Counted from the stretch's first letter, positions 10,109 to 23,285 are shown. The stretch: DNA of 64,000 nt from Theropithecus gelada (GCF_003255815.1 NC_037686.1:59592370-59656369), one strand, 5' to 3'. A program made the numbers and translations. Notes: generated from the letters alone by a model not told the origin.

Positions 10109-11098
10109 ATAAGAATGAGAAAGGTCTCCATTTTTGTTTATATGAAGACAGGCGGTTGAGAAGCATGCAAGATAGTATTTGACAAGTTCTTTCTCAGTCC
10201 AGATTATTCTGGTACTTAAAAAAATTATATACTGGAAATTATAAATCACTTGGAGATACTGACTGTAGTATGTAGTGTATTCAAATTATAGTCTATTTTT
10301 AAACAATAAGCAAAATGCAAGAACAATATTATGAATTAAAGTTGATGCAAGATATAATTGTAAAAAGAAAAGCTCATAATATAGTACATTGGTCCACCCA
10401 GAATTATATATATTAATTACTATTTAAATAGCTTTCTTGGGATAAGTTAAAGCAAATAATGATGGACATCAAAACTCTACTTTTAGATATTTAGATAAAT
10501 AAACTCTATTTATTAGATAAACCATATGTCCACTTTTGAAATGCAATTTTCTTTTACTTTTCAGGGATTGCTTAGCTTATAATACTTATTTAAGAGCAGA
10601 AGAAATAATTCTATCTGAACTTTTGAAAAAGTAGATAAAACATACTATATCCCTTAGTAAGTTTATTTTATAACCTTAGTAATATTCAATGCCTCAATAG
10701 CTAAAACTACCTTAAAAACTTTATAATGTATATTTGTAATATATGAATGTAAAGTGCAATGAATAAAGTAATTACAATAAAAATGAATTTCCCGTTATCA
10801 GAACTCTTGTTCAAAGTGCACTTCTGAAAGAATAACATGTATTTAATAGATATTGCAGAAAGCTAGAAGTAATCAGTAAAATTGAGAATGAAAAATGTAG
10901 TGAGGGACACTGGAATACAAGTTTAGAAAGTGTCACTCTGCAAAGTTACTTCCTTGAATAATCCTCTTTTCTACCACCCTGTCACAAAAGGCTGACTATG
11001 AAATCTACAAAAATGTGATGAAATATAATTGATTTTATTTGATGTATGGTCTTAATGAAATTTTGGTATAGTTTAAGCAGATTTTTATCTTAGACTTT
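10109..11098. other. Unassigned AT-rich stretch
   Basis: I see no gene, RNA or repeat family. Confidence 0.4.
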
Positions 11099-11355
11099 TT
11101 ATTTTTTATTTTTTTTGAGACGGGGTCTCGATCTTTTGCCCAGGCTGAAATACACGGTAACCTCAAATACCTTCCACCTCAGCCTCCTGAGTAGCTAGGT
11201 GCACACTGCCACACAAGACTAATTTTATTTATTTTTGGTAGAGATGAACTCTTGCTGCCCAGGCTACTCTTGAACTCCTAGCTGCAAACAGTCCTCCTAC
11301 CTCAGCCTCCTAAAGTGCTGGGATTACAGGTGTGAGCCACTACACCCTTGCCTAG
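11099..11355 (-). mobile_element. Old Alu (AluJ/FLAM-like)
   Basis: GAGACGGGGTCTCGATCTTT, CCACCTCAGCCTCCTGAGTA, GTAGAGATGAACTCTTGCTG, GAACTCCTAGCTGCAAACAG and GTGCTGGGATTACAGGTGTG mark a minus-strand Alu with many substitutions. Confidence 0.9.
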
Positions 11356-12254
11356 ATAATTTGTTTGGGGAAAAAAAAAGAAAAAGAAAAGAAAGACAAA
11401 AATTGTTCTAAGGAAGCATATTAAAAATAGGTTTTTCTGTTTTTTATTTGAAATAAAATAAATCTAAAATATTGGGCAGATGTGTCCTTACCACAAATAG
11501 AAGTACCTGTTGGTCTGTGTGAAATATTATTTTAATGCATTAAGTACACCATTGAGTTCATATGTATTTATTAGTCTATAACTGGAGGTAAAACTATAAC
11601 CTGATGTCACAATAATTTCTGCAGGGTTTTGAGGCACGTTCTTATTCTCCTTCCACTGTACCACCCTAAATTAACTCTGGTAAGAAGCTTCGCTTCCACT
11701 CTTCATTCTATATTAAGGAGCCATGGGTCTTGACAATGAGATAAATAACATGAAATACATCTGTTTTCCTTTCTGTTAGATAAAATGAAACCCAAGAGAA
11801 CACTGTAACCAGAAAATAATCAATTGATGAGTAAATGACAGTCTTCAGCAATTCTAATGCACTCAGTGTGGCAAAACTGTGGCCTATACCCTTGAGTGGT
11901 ATATTTATAACAGGCAGATAAACACCATCTTTATTTACAGAACTCTTAGGGACTATATGAAGCAAGCTAAACATATTTAAAAGAATATGTAGGATTTTTT
12001 TAAAATATATTTTTATATTTTTGACTAGTCTGTCATTAATGCCAATACAGTCAAAGTTAAGGAGCATGCTCCCTTAACGCTCATACCAAGATGTGGGGAA
12101 TACATTTTTGTCTTCAGTCTGATGAAAATTTCAGGTAATTTATTTCACACAGGAAAAATGTTCACTAGAATATTTTAGGATCAGCCATTTGAAAGAGATT
12201 TCCTCATCAGTTTATCCTTGAAGTTTATCATTGTTAAGAAGTTAAGGGTGAGAC
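11356..12254. other. Unassigned stretch holding the donor copy of a local duplication
   Basis: I see no gene. The frame at 11708-12067 (minus, 119 codons) has no recognisable domain. Positions 11986-12087 recur at 13146-13246. Confidence 0.45.
11986..12087 (+). repeat. Local direct duplication, copy A
   Basis: About 100 bp centred on GACTAGTCTGTCATTAATGC and CAATACAGTCAAAGTTAAGG recur 1.16 kb downstream at roughly 88% identity. This copy lies in DNA with no repeat signature and is probably the original. Confidence 0.9.
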
Positions 12255-12660
12255 TGTTTGTGGGAAGGTAAATCAGTACAGTTAAAATGAAAATGTTTTT
12301 GAAAACAAAAAATAAAAAATATAATTATTACATGATTCAGCAATTCCATTGCTGGGTATATATCCAAAGGAGATGAAATCAGTATGTTAAAGAGATATCT
12401 ACACTTCCAAGTTCAAAGAGAATTATTCACAATAGCCAAGATATGAAATCAACTTTAATGTTCATCAACAGTTAAATGGAGAAAGAAGATGCAGTATATT
12501 TGCACAATGGAACACTATTCATTCATAAAATAGAAGACAATCATCTCATTTGCAACAATGTGGATAAACTGGAAAGACATTATGTTAAGTAAAACAAGTT
12601 AGGCACAGAAAGACAAATACTGCATGATTTCACTTCAATGCAAAGTGTAAAAATTTTGAA

Positions 12661-12955
12661 CTGCGGTGGCTCACACCTGTAATCCCAGCACTTTGGGAGG
12701 TCAAGGCAGGCAGATCACGAGGTGAGGAGTTCGAGACCTGCCTGGCCAATATGGTGAAACCCCTTCTCTACTAAAAATACAAAAAATAGCTGGGTGTGGT
12801 GGCACACACTTGTAGTCACAGCTACTTGGGAGGCAGAGGCAGAAGAATCACTTGAACCTGGGAGGTGGAGGTTGCAGTGAGCTGAGATAGCAAGACAGCA
12901 CCACTGCACTCCAGCCTGGGCAACAAGAGTGAGGCTCCATCTCAAAAAAAAAAAA
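12661..12955 (+). mobile_element. Alu (AluS-like)
   Basis: This is a nearly full Alu lacking about the first dozen bases. Both monomers and the middle A-rich linker are present, with an A14 tail. It sits in the L1 3' UTR, with short matching TTGAA/GTTGAA words on both sides. Confidence 0.95.
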
Positions 12956-13145
12956 AAGAGTTGAACCAACAGAAGTAGATGATAGAATGCTCATTACCAG
13001 GGGCCGGTGGAGGGAGGTGATTGGGAAAGTGTTGCTAAAGGCTACAAAATTTTAGATGGGACAAATATGTTCAAGAAAGCTATTGTACAACATGATGACT
13101 ATAGTTAATAACAATGTATTGCAATCTTGAAAATTGCTAAAAAGT

Positions 13146-13246
13146 GTATGTAGGATGTTTTAAAATTATATTTTTTTATATTTTTGACTAGTCTATCATT
13201 AATGCCAATACAGTCAAAGCTAAGGAGCTTGCCCCCTTAGACCTCA
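13146..13246 (+). repeat. Local direct duplication, copy B, inside L1 3' UTR
   Basis: This is homologous to 11986-12087. L1 3' UTR sequence lies on both sides (GCAATCTTGAAAATTGCTAA before, ACCACAAACATAAGTATGTG after), so the segment was copied into the L1 after that element inserted. Confidence 0.85.
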
Positions 13247-13400
13247 TAGATGGACGTGTTTTTACCACAAACATAAGTATGTGAGATTATAAATATGTTA
13301 ATTAGCTCGATTTAGTCATTTCATAATGTATACATATTTCAAAATAACAGGCTGTACATGGCAAATATATACAATATTTACTGGTCAATTAAAATAATAA

Positions 13401-14409
13401 ATTTCAAAAATAAGTAAAATATGAAGAATTTGATCATTAATTACAATAGTTGTAAAAAAACCTAGATGAATAGATGTCTCTCTTTTCTCTCTTACTTTTT
13501 CTAAATATTTGTATAGAGTTCTTATCTGTCTCCCACTCCCCTTTATCTCACCAGAGAAAGTGATCCTCTTCACAGTGACCAAAGCGACTAGTGGTAATGT
13601 AACGCAGAGCGAAGACATACAGAAGGTCAGAGGGGCAAGGGACTTAACTTAAGGCAATATCTATTTCAGCTTTGTCACTCAGCCCATGAATAAACTGAGG
13701 TCCATAAGAATTAAGTTCCTTTTTCAGTCCAAATAGCTGGATTCCTGAGCATCTCCACTACTTTTGTTAAAAAAGAGGTCGCAGGGGCAGCAGACAAACA
13801 AACCAGAAACAAAATAGAAAAACCATAAATAAAACAAAACAGAATCAAACAAAAAAAGGCCTTTTTGTAGTGCTGGTGTTAGCTGTTTTCTGACTCTGAA
13901 TTCTTAAAGCAGTTAATTTCACCTGCCATTATATTATTACACATTATTTCTATAATTCTGGTGTTGTTAATGTTTTCCTCAATAGTTTATATAATGGGTT
14001 CATTGAGTGCATGCTATGTGAAGGCACTTCACTGAAAAGCTAGGGAATTGCTTCTGACTTAAAAAAAGGGATGAACTTAATAAAAGGGATGAACTCCATT
14101 ATGAAACATATAAATTTAAGTATATTAATAATAGTAAACATGATAAGCATGCATAAAGAAATATGCAAAAAATGCTATAAAAATGGTTGATTTCAGTAAA
14201 GTTCTGCAAACATCTGCATGCCAATTCTTGTGAGGATCCTGTGCTTCTCCCAGAGATTATATAAATATATAAATAAATAAATCCAACATGCCATATGGCA
14301 GAAATAGACATGCCAACAAAACATGTCAGAGCAATGTTATGAATGCATTAACTTTCAGTCTTAGAAGTTGGCCAACAAAAAAATGGAAAAAAAAATTAAA
14401 AAAAGAGAA
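13401..14409. other. Mostly unassigned, one L2-like scrap
   Basis: Positions 13995-14045 (TTCATTGAGTGCATGCTATG and following) resemble an L2 phrase. I see no gene in the remainder. Confidence 0.4.
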
Positions 14410-14795
14410 TTTTCCAGGAAGAAGAATAATGGTGAGCAAAGATACAGAGGTGCAAGAGGTCTTCAGAAAACGGCAAAGCAGTCTTATACCCTTAGAATAT
14501 GGAGTACAAAAAGAAAGGATGGGTATGTGGTGGGGACTAAGTCTTAGAGGTAATAACACTCCCTGGCATAAAGAGCACGTGTTAAATTTAGACTTTAGAT
14601 TAGGTAATCTAAGGCTTTAATGTAAAGGGAGTAGGTGATGCTGACATTTTAAATCTAGGGAATGACAAGAATAAATTCAGATTTTTAGATGCACTGCTTT
14701 AGAAAGTGTAAGAAGGGTGGGTTGACATGAGACTGCAGCAGAGATAAAGTCAAAAGGCTGAATCAGTAAGGAGAATGGATGCTTCTCCTCAATGA
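14410..14795 (+). mobile_element. L2-like LINE fragment
   Basis: GTGAGCAAAGATACAGAGGT, TTAGACTTTAGATTAGG, CACTGCTTTAGAAAGTGTAA and ATGAGACTGCAGCAGAG follow an L2 internal order. The long frame at 14288-14620 is not supported as a gene. Confidence 0.45.
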
Positions 14796-15754
14796 GATGT
14801 ATGCTTAGGAAAATGCACACATCAATAACATACTTAGGACAGATTGCCAGCTATTCACAGCTGGCTGGATGCAGTGGCTAAGGGAGAGTTAGGAACAGAA
14901 AGGCTAAATCGAATCCTTTGAAGGGAAGAATTGAGCAAACCTTGTTCTGGGGGTTGCACATTCTCAGGGGAAAAGAACAAAATTGTATAACACCCTGTAT
15001 TACATAATTCATTTATTGTGCTACTCTCCAAGATAAAAGTATTAATAAGAAATGGGCCAGAAATTGTTCCACTTTGTTTTGCTGACCATATGAAATATTT
15101 CATATATTTTTAAAACTATAGTGTTAAATTTTACATATCTAATAAAACTATAGTTCATATGTTTCAAAACTATTATTAATATGTATATATTAGAGTATAG
15201 ATGCAATTATTAGGTAATATTATATAGATTGAATTATTCAGTATTTGAAAAGATATTTTATTTGCTTTCAATTTTCTGTGAGAAAAGCTATCTAAAGTAA
15301 GACAGAAAAGACAGAGCATTTTTCAGTACCAAGATATGGCTCTTTCACTAAAAGCTGCTCAATTTATCCCAGTTCTGGTTGATCTTATCCACAGAAAAGA
15401 CAGAAAATTTTTCACAGTCTATTTCTGAACAGAAACTGCTCAGATTAATCAAGTTGTCAACCACCCAGATCATTATACCAATCAAGATTTTGGAGATACC
15501 TAATAGAAAAATAGAATATGCATCTCTCTTTTTTTTTTTCTGTCTACATTAGGTATTATGTCCTGAAAACATACCTGCATAATATCATAACACCCAAGGA
15601 ATCAGGAAAATTTCATATTATTTTTAAGTTGTAATTATACAGTCTTACCTATTGGAAGTATCTGGACAATTTGGCTCTGTCAAAACAGGTATCAATTGGT
15701 TTAACCAAGTAAGTGTAATTCAAATCCCAGAAACATGCGGGTATAGGATGTGAT
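14796..15754. other. Unassigned stretch with an old tandem duplication
   Basis: Two neighbouring stretches, 15302-15389 and 15390-15478, begin alike with ACAGAAAAGACAGA and share AAA(G/C)TGCTCA(A/G)ATT further on. They look like a diverged tandem pair of about 89 bp. I see no gene. Confidence 0.4.
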
Positions 15755-15860
15755 AGCAAAGAGAGTTTGGAATTAGAACTCTAGAGCCGACAGATTGTCA
15801 ACTATAGCTGTAGGACCATGAGTTAATCACTTCTTTTCTAATACCTTCAGTATTTTATTT
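15755..15860 (+). mobile_element. MIR-like SINE fragment
   Basis: AACTCTAGAGCCGACAGATT and AGCTGTAGGACCATGAGTTA parallel the MIR core. The call is weak. Confidence 0.35.
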
Positions 15861-18187
15861 CAAAAATTAGGTTTTTTAATTAAAGAGGCAAAAGTAATCC
15901 CTGCTGGCCACGAGGCAAAGTGAAAGTAAGCCTTTTGAATATCAAGACTTGATAGTCCCATCAGAATGTACTCAAGAATCAAAACAGGATAGAGATAGGC
16001 TACACTGATTCCACACACATGACTGAATGTGCCCCTCTTCCAAGTAAACATTTAGCTCTACCTCAATTCTCTTGCTTCCTTGAGAGATATTAGGTTACAT
16101 GACCATAAATTGCTCCAACTTCTTGACCTTGTCTAATCTAGAATGACCCCTGCTTCCCTATCCCTGTCTCAACTAACACAAAGAGAAACTCCTAAGAGAG
16201 TCCGCTTCCTGTTCTATTTTCTGACAATGCTAATTTCTCTCTAATGGAGACCTTCTTCCATGCAGTAAGTTAAATAAACTGTACTTAATTTGGCTACAAA
16301 AAGTTACATATAGGTAATCTTTATAGTACAACATTAGGTCTTGCAGAAAGATGACATCTCATTGGGCCCCTAGAAAAAGTTTCAAGGTGTTGTGATTAGT
16401 TAAGATTGACATCAATAAAAGAATGGTAGTAACTTAAAAAGCTGGAGATAGAAGTACATTCCAAGTTGAGAACAAATAGAATCAAAAGCCCAAAGACTTT
16501 TTAAAAATGCAGTGGTTTTATGTTTAGCCAATATGAATTATTTTACCCACCCTAGGTATAAAAAAATCCATTTTATTTGAATTTTCTTAATTATCAATTA
16601 CTCATTGCAGGAGCCACCTATTGTTAATCCTCAAGTGCTTCTTTCTAAAAATCTTTTTATCTGTGAATATCTAAGAACTAGCTTATCTAGCCTGACAAAA
16701 TTGTTTTTGATGCTTTTTGTTGTTTAATGCCCTAAAACCTTAGTGAATTACTTCTAGAGCATTCCACAGTCTGTTTCTTTACCACCACTACGTTGTCACT
16801 GTTGAAGACTGTACCTGTACCTGTGAAAACGAGATGTGATGAAGCCCTCGTATTGAGGTTTCTGCAGAGGCAGAGTAGTTATTCAACAGAGATGAACTTC
16901 CCGACTCCTTGCTAAGTTTGGGTAAAGATGTTTCCCCATTCCTCTCTGAAAGTTTTACCTCCTTGGTGTACACCATTTTTGTCAACAGTTATTCTCCAAA
17001 TCACAATTGCGGTTTTGTGTGTTTGGGTAACATAATTAAGGAAACAAACTTGCAATCTAAAATACCTTTTCACAAACGTGGAAGAGAAAGAAAAGTGTGT
17101 TATTATTAAATAAGTGTTATGGCAGGATTAGATGTGCATCACAGGCAAAGTACTAAGAGATTGCAAAGACAGAAGGAAACCTCACTCATTTATATAGTCA
17201 AACAGATACAACCCATGATCTACATGTTCTCCAGATAAACAGTAACTTGTCCTAAAGTAACAGGATCTGACAGCACCATTTGAGACATGGATAGCTCTTC
17301 CTAAATTTACGTGGTAGTTGGGATGTCCATCTATGTTTGCTAATTGACTTTATCCAAAGGGGGAAACAAGTTCTTACATCTTTAAAAGAGGATAAAGTTT
17401 AGAAACTTGGAGAGAGTACTCTCCCACAGAAATTGGGCCACGGGTGCTACATTATCTTTCTTAACGAATACATTTCAGAGTTGACTTTGAGATCCTTGAA
17501 AAACATATCCCTGGATCTCAAAACCCAAAAGAAGTTTATTTTGCTTTTAAGCAATGTATATACATAACAAAGACACAGAGAAAGAACTTAAACTCAACAA
17601 GTTTTCTAAAGTCAATGCTCCAAGAAAAGAGAAAAGGAAAAGTATCTTTCCTTGTTTCCACCAGGGATAATTAAACTTTTTATTTTAAATTTTTATTTAC
17701 CCTCACACAAGTTACTAATCAAGATAATGCTATGTGGAAATAAATACTTTCTGCAACATTTTAGATCTTTGTGTTGGGCCAGGGCTACAGTCCTTCAACA
17801 CATTTTTATTCCAGCAACTACATTGCTTTTTCCTACTTCTACATTTTAGTTGGGCTAAACCCAGTTTCACTTGGGAGAGCTTCGTAACAGCAAATCTTAG
17901 AGAGAAATGGGCAAGTAAATAAAACCTGTCTCCCACAAATGCCCTTGACTAGTCTCCTACACTCCTTCTTCACCAGATTTAAAAACTAACAATATCATCA
18001 GGAAGCATAAGCAATAAGAGAAAATATTCTTTTGGACACTTAATGGAAGAAGAATAGCAGCCTTATTGGTCTACATTTGAATAAAGGAGAAAATTTAGGT
18101 GACTCAGCCCAGAATCAGAAAATCTGATACAGCTAAACTACAGCCTTAATATCTTCACACAGGCCCGACTGACAACTAAAACGGTCC
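15861..18187. other. Unassigned stretch
   Basis: I see no coding exon or confident repeat. Part of 17100-18187 may belong to an older retroviral remnant upstream of the LTR candidate, but I cannot show it. Confidence 0.35.
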
Positions 18188-18712
18188 TGTTGAGGGAAAA
18201 TACTAAAAATTCTCCCTTTCTCTTTCTACTTTAATGACATTGAAACAAATAGGGTACACAATTTAATAAGTATTTGTTTTAGTTAAAAGTAATTCTTCCT
18301 TCTCCTGTTCTCTGGGATAGAAGCCCAAGCTGAGTGGGTTATGTTCAGGGGCTCCTTTGCCTTCTGAATTCCTGTTGCATTCATCCAGAAATCCAATGAT
18401 CTCAGCATAAGATCACATGAAAAAACCAGGGAGGTAAGGATATTTCACCTCTAGTTTATATTCTTCCTTTGAAGGTTACCTTGGGCTAGAAAGTTACTTT
18501 GCACCCATTCTGGCCTTTGTACAAAATCATTCCACTTCTCCAGGTGGTTTATTTTACATGACTCTATTGTGATTGGGCCAAGGAATGATGACATCACTGA
18601 TTCTCTAGTCCTGGGCTCTTGTACTATTGGTTGGAGTTCCATTATGCCATGCCCAAAACTTCCTTGGTAAATAAACCATCTTCAGATTATTCTATTCTGA
18701 GTTCGCCAGTTT
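18188..18712 (+). mobile_element. Candidate 5' LTR of an ERVL-like provirus
   Basis: The segment starts TGTTGAGGGA and ends TTTGGGGACA, giving the TG..CA ends of an LTR and a usual length of about 525 bp. It has an AATAAA polyadenylation signal near 18671 followed by a short U5-like end. It lies directly before a degenerate ERVL-like internal region in the same orientation. I cannot name the LTR family, and I found no convincing matching 3' LTR. Confidence 0.4.
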
Positions 18713-21700
18713 CTTTGGGGACAAGGTCTAATGTTGTTTTGCAATCAGGTGAGGTAATAGGGAAAAAGTAGAATTTCAAAATGGGATTACAGTATTGGAA
18801 TGCTCATATATGAAAGGCACACATAATTAATCTGTTTGCTTCCATCTGTAATTCATTTCATGCAATGCCAACAAGATTAGTCAGAATATTACTGATTATT
18901 GTTTGGCATGGAAAGGGTGTGAAAAGCAAGTCAGTATGATGACCAGTGGTGGTGCTAAGGGTTTAAAACAACACTCCGGTTTCTACTTATATTCACAAGG
19001 AGCAGACAGGAAAACATGAGGTATTTAGGAAAAGTATTAAGGGAAAAGATAGCTTATCAGAACACTCTTCTATTCTGAATTCATAAGACACGTATGACTG
19101 AGAGCAAGCATAGATTTTGAACGTATGTATTACAAAGTTTTAATGAAAGTTATTCCTCAGCTCTATTTTACATAAAGAGTTCTTCCATGACTGAGTTCTG
19201 CAGGTTACACATGGTGGTGAGGAACACTGCAGTGAAATTAGAATTATGGATCTCAGTGGAGACGAAGGCATCCTATAATGGTAGAGGTTGCGTTACGACG
19301 CTTAAGCATCGAAGTTACAACAATAAGCTATGGGGTTGGAATATTAGTCATACTGTCTGACTACATAGGCATCTATTGCTAACTCATCTATGAATCACTT
19401 AGAAATGAAACTGCTGGAGAGTCTTCCAAGGTGTTCCATGAGATTTTTAAAAGGAACAATTCTAACTTTGCTGGGCCGGTTCACAACTAAGTCACAGTAA
19501 TGGGGATATACTGCATCTTAGTTCTTACAAGTAAGCACTTTACAGACCTAGATTTGGAGACTAGATTGATTGGATGGCTGGGTCCCTTGGGTGAAAGATA
19601 TAAGACATGAATTTTTTACAAAGCTTTCAAGAGAGTGACTGTTTCATTTGAAACCAGAAATACACAAACCTTCTGGGGTTAGCTCTAAAATGTTATTGAA
19701 ATTAGATTGAACCCTGGGCTCATTTCTCAGAGTTAGGAAGAATTAATGAAGGCAGATGATTGATGAGAAGGTCAGAGTTGGGCTTATATATTAGCCCAAA
19801 TATATCTGGGGTATCACGGACAATTACAGTTGTCTGCCATGGTAGAGAGAAAATGGTTAGAATAGATATATTTTGTAACTGGAAGAATAATGTTATTGAT
19901 TCCAAAATGAGTACCATTAATGTGGAAAGGGCCCAGTGAAAGTCCTGATAATTGGCCATTCCTGCCAAGTGATAAATTAAAAGCAATTTTGAACACCTCA
20001 GACAATGACGGACACTAGTCAAACTAGCAAAAATAAATAAATAAATAAATAAAATGCAAAACTAGTACCTCCTTTCACATCCACATTTCCTAATCTTTTT
20101 GGCTGTGGAAAACCCAGATAAGTTGTGGAAAATGACAGGAGATCAGAGCAGACTTAAGTGGTATTTTCAATCACAATTTTGATTCTAGATATGCTAATCT
20201 TTCTGAACCAAATCATTACAGTTTCAGACAGTTGGATACAACATAAAAATTTTGAGGTAGTAAATATTTTCTTTTCTGTCCCACACAGTAGGATCATACA
20301 CTGTTCATATTTTCAGACAGGACAAAAGTGTATTTTTATCAATAATACTTTACCCATGTACTAGGTCAACCCTCCTGCTAACCATCATAACATAGTTCAG
20401 ATTGACTTCTACTGTCTCATAAATGACAAAAGAAATTACACTAGTCCATAACATTGATAACATTATGCTATTTAGACCTAATAAGTGAAGTGTAGCAAGT
20501 ACTTTAGAGGTGTTATGAACGCATATGTTCCCAAAATAGAAAATAAATTCAGTTACATTTCTAGAGAGACTAGTGGCATAGTGAATATTGGGATACTCCT
20601 TTCAAGTGAGACACAAGTTGCCGCATTCACGGATCATAACAAAAGGTGAAATTCTTAGTGGATCTCTTTGAATTTGGAGGCAACATATATTACATTTGAA
20701 CTTGCTTTCTAGAAACCATTTTCTGGGTAATCCGTAAGGTTGCCAATTTTGAATGAGAACTAAAGCAAGAATAGACTCTACAGCTGGTCTAGGCTAGTCT
20801 GAGCTTCCCTGTCACATGTGGTCTAAGAATCATTCATTCTAACAGCATGGGAGGCAGACAGAAATGCTTAATAAAGGCCCTTGCAAGCAGTTCCAATAAG
20901 AGAAGCACAGAACAGATACAGTGCTTATACTGGGAGTGAGTTTAGTCTCTCTTTTGTTTATAAACATTATCAATTTTAAAGTAATTCTTGGCCTGCTGTT
21001 AGTCCCTAATGGGGACTGAACATTTGATCATAGGACAAAAACAGACTATGTGACCTAAACCGTTAAGCATGTATGGGTGTGATCCAAACCACTGAACCAT
21101 AATTTGGACATGAACAGCACCAGAATTTTATTATAAAATGAGAGAGTTATCTAAATGTCAAGGCTTGACTAGATCCATAAGGTTCCCAAAAATTGCATCA
21201 GCAAGTTGATGAGACTTACTAATTCAATCTTTTTTCATATCTACAACCTTATTTTGAGCACTGACAAAAAGTGAATAGAAGAGTAAAAACTGACCTGCTT
21301 CACAAACAGATCTGCACTGCATGTCAGTAAGGGTCTGAAATACGTAGTGCCGAATTTGATTTTTTTTGAGGAATAACCTGGAAAGACAAGGATGTGGGAA
21401 TATCCCCCCAATAAACATGATTTTGACCAGTATATCTGTGGACCTCATCTAAGCCACAGATCCAACTAGGAGAGAATGACTAATGATTGACGAGAAAGTC
21501 AGGGACCTAGAAAAGAGGCGATTGGGAGATCTGGGGATAGTATGTGAATGGACTATTTAGAACAACATAGAATAAGGAAAAATATATATTTTATGTAAAT
21601 ACTTACCTAGAAGGCATTAACAGCAATGGAGGTTCACAATAATCAGGGGAAACAATGATCTTGTCTGTGAATTAAACCAGCAGATTTGTCAAATTACCCT

Positions 21701-22760
21701 AACTTGCCTAACGGGCTTAGTTACAAAATGACCATGGCAGTGGAGAAACAGACTATGAATGGCTGTGAACATGCTCAAAAATGGTCTTCTTGCCAGTGCT
21801 GGTCTGTCTATTGTGACTGTGAACAACTAAACTATCAATATTTCACCATTCTCTAAGTATATGAGCTGATATGAGCTGGTCTTCTGGATGGCAGCAGAAA
21901 GACATTTTGGATATGAATTGCTTGCAATGTTAAACCAGTGCGACCACTTGTAGATTTATTGGGAGATTGACCTGTTTGGTTTACATCAACAATCTTCCAT
22001 ATTCTCTACATTATGGTTAGAACTGGCTTACAGGGATCCAAAGCTGGACATAGGAATGGGGAGTAAAAAATGAGGACTGGGCAAACAGCTATGGTCACTT
22101 TACTAAAGGTCACTGCTCTTCTCAAGGCAGTTTTCTGGATCTGCTTGTCTCTCTGTCCAGAATAAATCCTCACATCATGTTTTTGGTGGCAGTAACAGCA
22201 AGGCTGCTGGCAGCATGGGCTTTCTGCATTATAACTTGTTCTTTCCTTAATCTTTGCCACATTTTTGTAATTAAATAAAATATAATGTAAGGGTGTCATC
22301 TGTTTCCAATGAAACTAAATTTAATAGAATTCTTTTGTTGTTGTTTTGTTAAAGAAAATAGAAAAGTACAACAGGCAGTTAAGGTGGAAGAATACAAAAC
22401 ACTAGCTGCTGTGTTTGGCAGGCCAACAACAGACCCCTTTACTGGTCAACACATTTAATCCCTGTGTTACCAAACCTATCTGATAGTATGAAAGTAGAGT
22501 TCATTGAAGGGTTACAATGGAGTGGAAGATGTATATTAGGAGACAATGTAACTGGGTCCTTTGCATTTCTGTATGCCTTATGATTGTGTTTATTCTTGGA
22601 CTGTCTCTTTGAGGATGTTTGTATAGCAGACAGCCTGGGAAGAGATTGTCTGCCTCTGGGGAACAGAGGATGGATTTGTTTTCTGGCTGCAATATTGAAG
22701 ACTCTGTCTCACTCTGAGGCAAAGGTTGTATAGATTTACTGAGAACACTTTAAAACTTTA
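18713..22760 (+). pseudogene. Degenerate ERVL-like endogenous retrovirus, internal region
   Basis: The plus strand contains a stretch that reads, in one frame, as a decayed reverse transcriptase active-site strand (HNIDNIML at 20447-20470, in place of the usual Y-x-D-D core). Nucleotide blocks around 20380-20700 resemble ERVL pol. Sequence up to about 22 kb is probably the rest of pol (RNase H and integrase), but it is too eroded to delimit domains. Stops and frameshifts break every frame, and nothing here could encode a working protein. Gag and env are not identifiable. Both boundaries are estimates. Confidence 0.5.
20029..20053. repeat. (AAAT)n microsatellite
   Basis: About six AAAT units occur within the retroviral remnant. 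Confidence 0.9.
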
Positions 22761-23094
22761 AGGTTTCCTAAGCTCACACTTTTTCAGCTATGACACAAGT
22801 CTCTTGTGGGTCCAACATCCAACTGGGCTTCTCCACACTGCCCCTGGACTTTGAGGGCAAAGGAAATTTATGGGAGCATGAAGCTCATGATGCCTGCTGT
22901 GCCTTGAATCTTAAAGGTTTTTCCTCTTTTTTCTTTTCTTTTTTTTTGTGAGGGGAGGGGCAGGTTGTAAAACCAGTAGTCATCTTTGTTTTCTCCAGCA
23001 TCCATGAAACTGTGGAAGGCTATCCTGCTACATGAAATCAGGGTAAAATTTCAGTCTGTTCACTGTTCTTAAGAACGTAGTTTTTTTTTAAAAA
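22761..23094. other. Unassigned, T-rich tract
   Basis: A polypyrimidine tract lies near 22920-22950 and a T9/A8 tract near 23081. This could be the tail of the retroviral remnant. Confidence 0.35.
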
Positions 23095-23285
23095 AAAAGT
23101 GATTATGTTATGGATGGTCTTAAATGCTATAATGAAAACCATTTATTTCAGCAGATAGTGGAGCACAATTCATGGTTTTATTTTTGCAAACATGTTTTAG
23201 AAGTATATAGAAGTGACATGACTAAAGCTGGGCTTTAAAAGTGAAGAGTTAAGATGACTGGATTGAAGTGGAAAGATAAAATGTG
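23095..23285 (+). mobile_element. L2-like LINE fragment
   Basis: GTCTTAAATGCTATAATGAA, AAGTGACATGACTAAAGCTG, GGCTTTAAAAGTGAAGAG and GACTGGATTGAAGTGG follow an L2 internal order. Confidence 0.5.

Larger units (their letters stand above)
12255..13400 (+). mobile_element. L1 LINE, ORF2 3' end and 3' UTR
   Basis: The end of L1 ORF2 is clear: CAGCAATTCCATTGCTGGGT, ATATCCAAAGGAGATGAAAT, TTCACAATAGCCAAGATATG, ATGTTAAGTAAAACAAGTTA and ACAAATACTGCATGATTTCA. The 3' UTR follows, ending near GGTCAATTAAAATAATAAAT. The element is 5' truncated, has lost its reading frame, and resembles an L1MA/L1M-age copy. An Alu (12661-12955) and a copied local segment (13146-13246) interrupt it. Confidence 0.9.

Noticed and set aside
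12715..12969. 84-codon minus-strand frame with hydrophobic segments
   Set aside because: It is antisense Alu (12661-12955).
21595..21616. ATACTTACCT resembling the 5' end of U1 snRNA
   Set aside because: The match stops after about ten bases and there are no flanking direct repeats, unlike the U2 fragment at 28125. Chance or a splice-site-like word.
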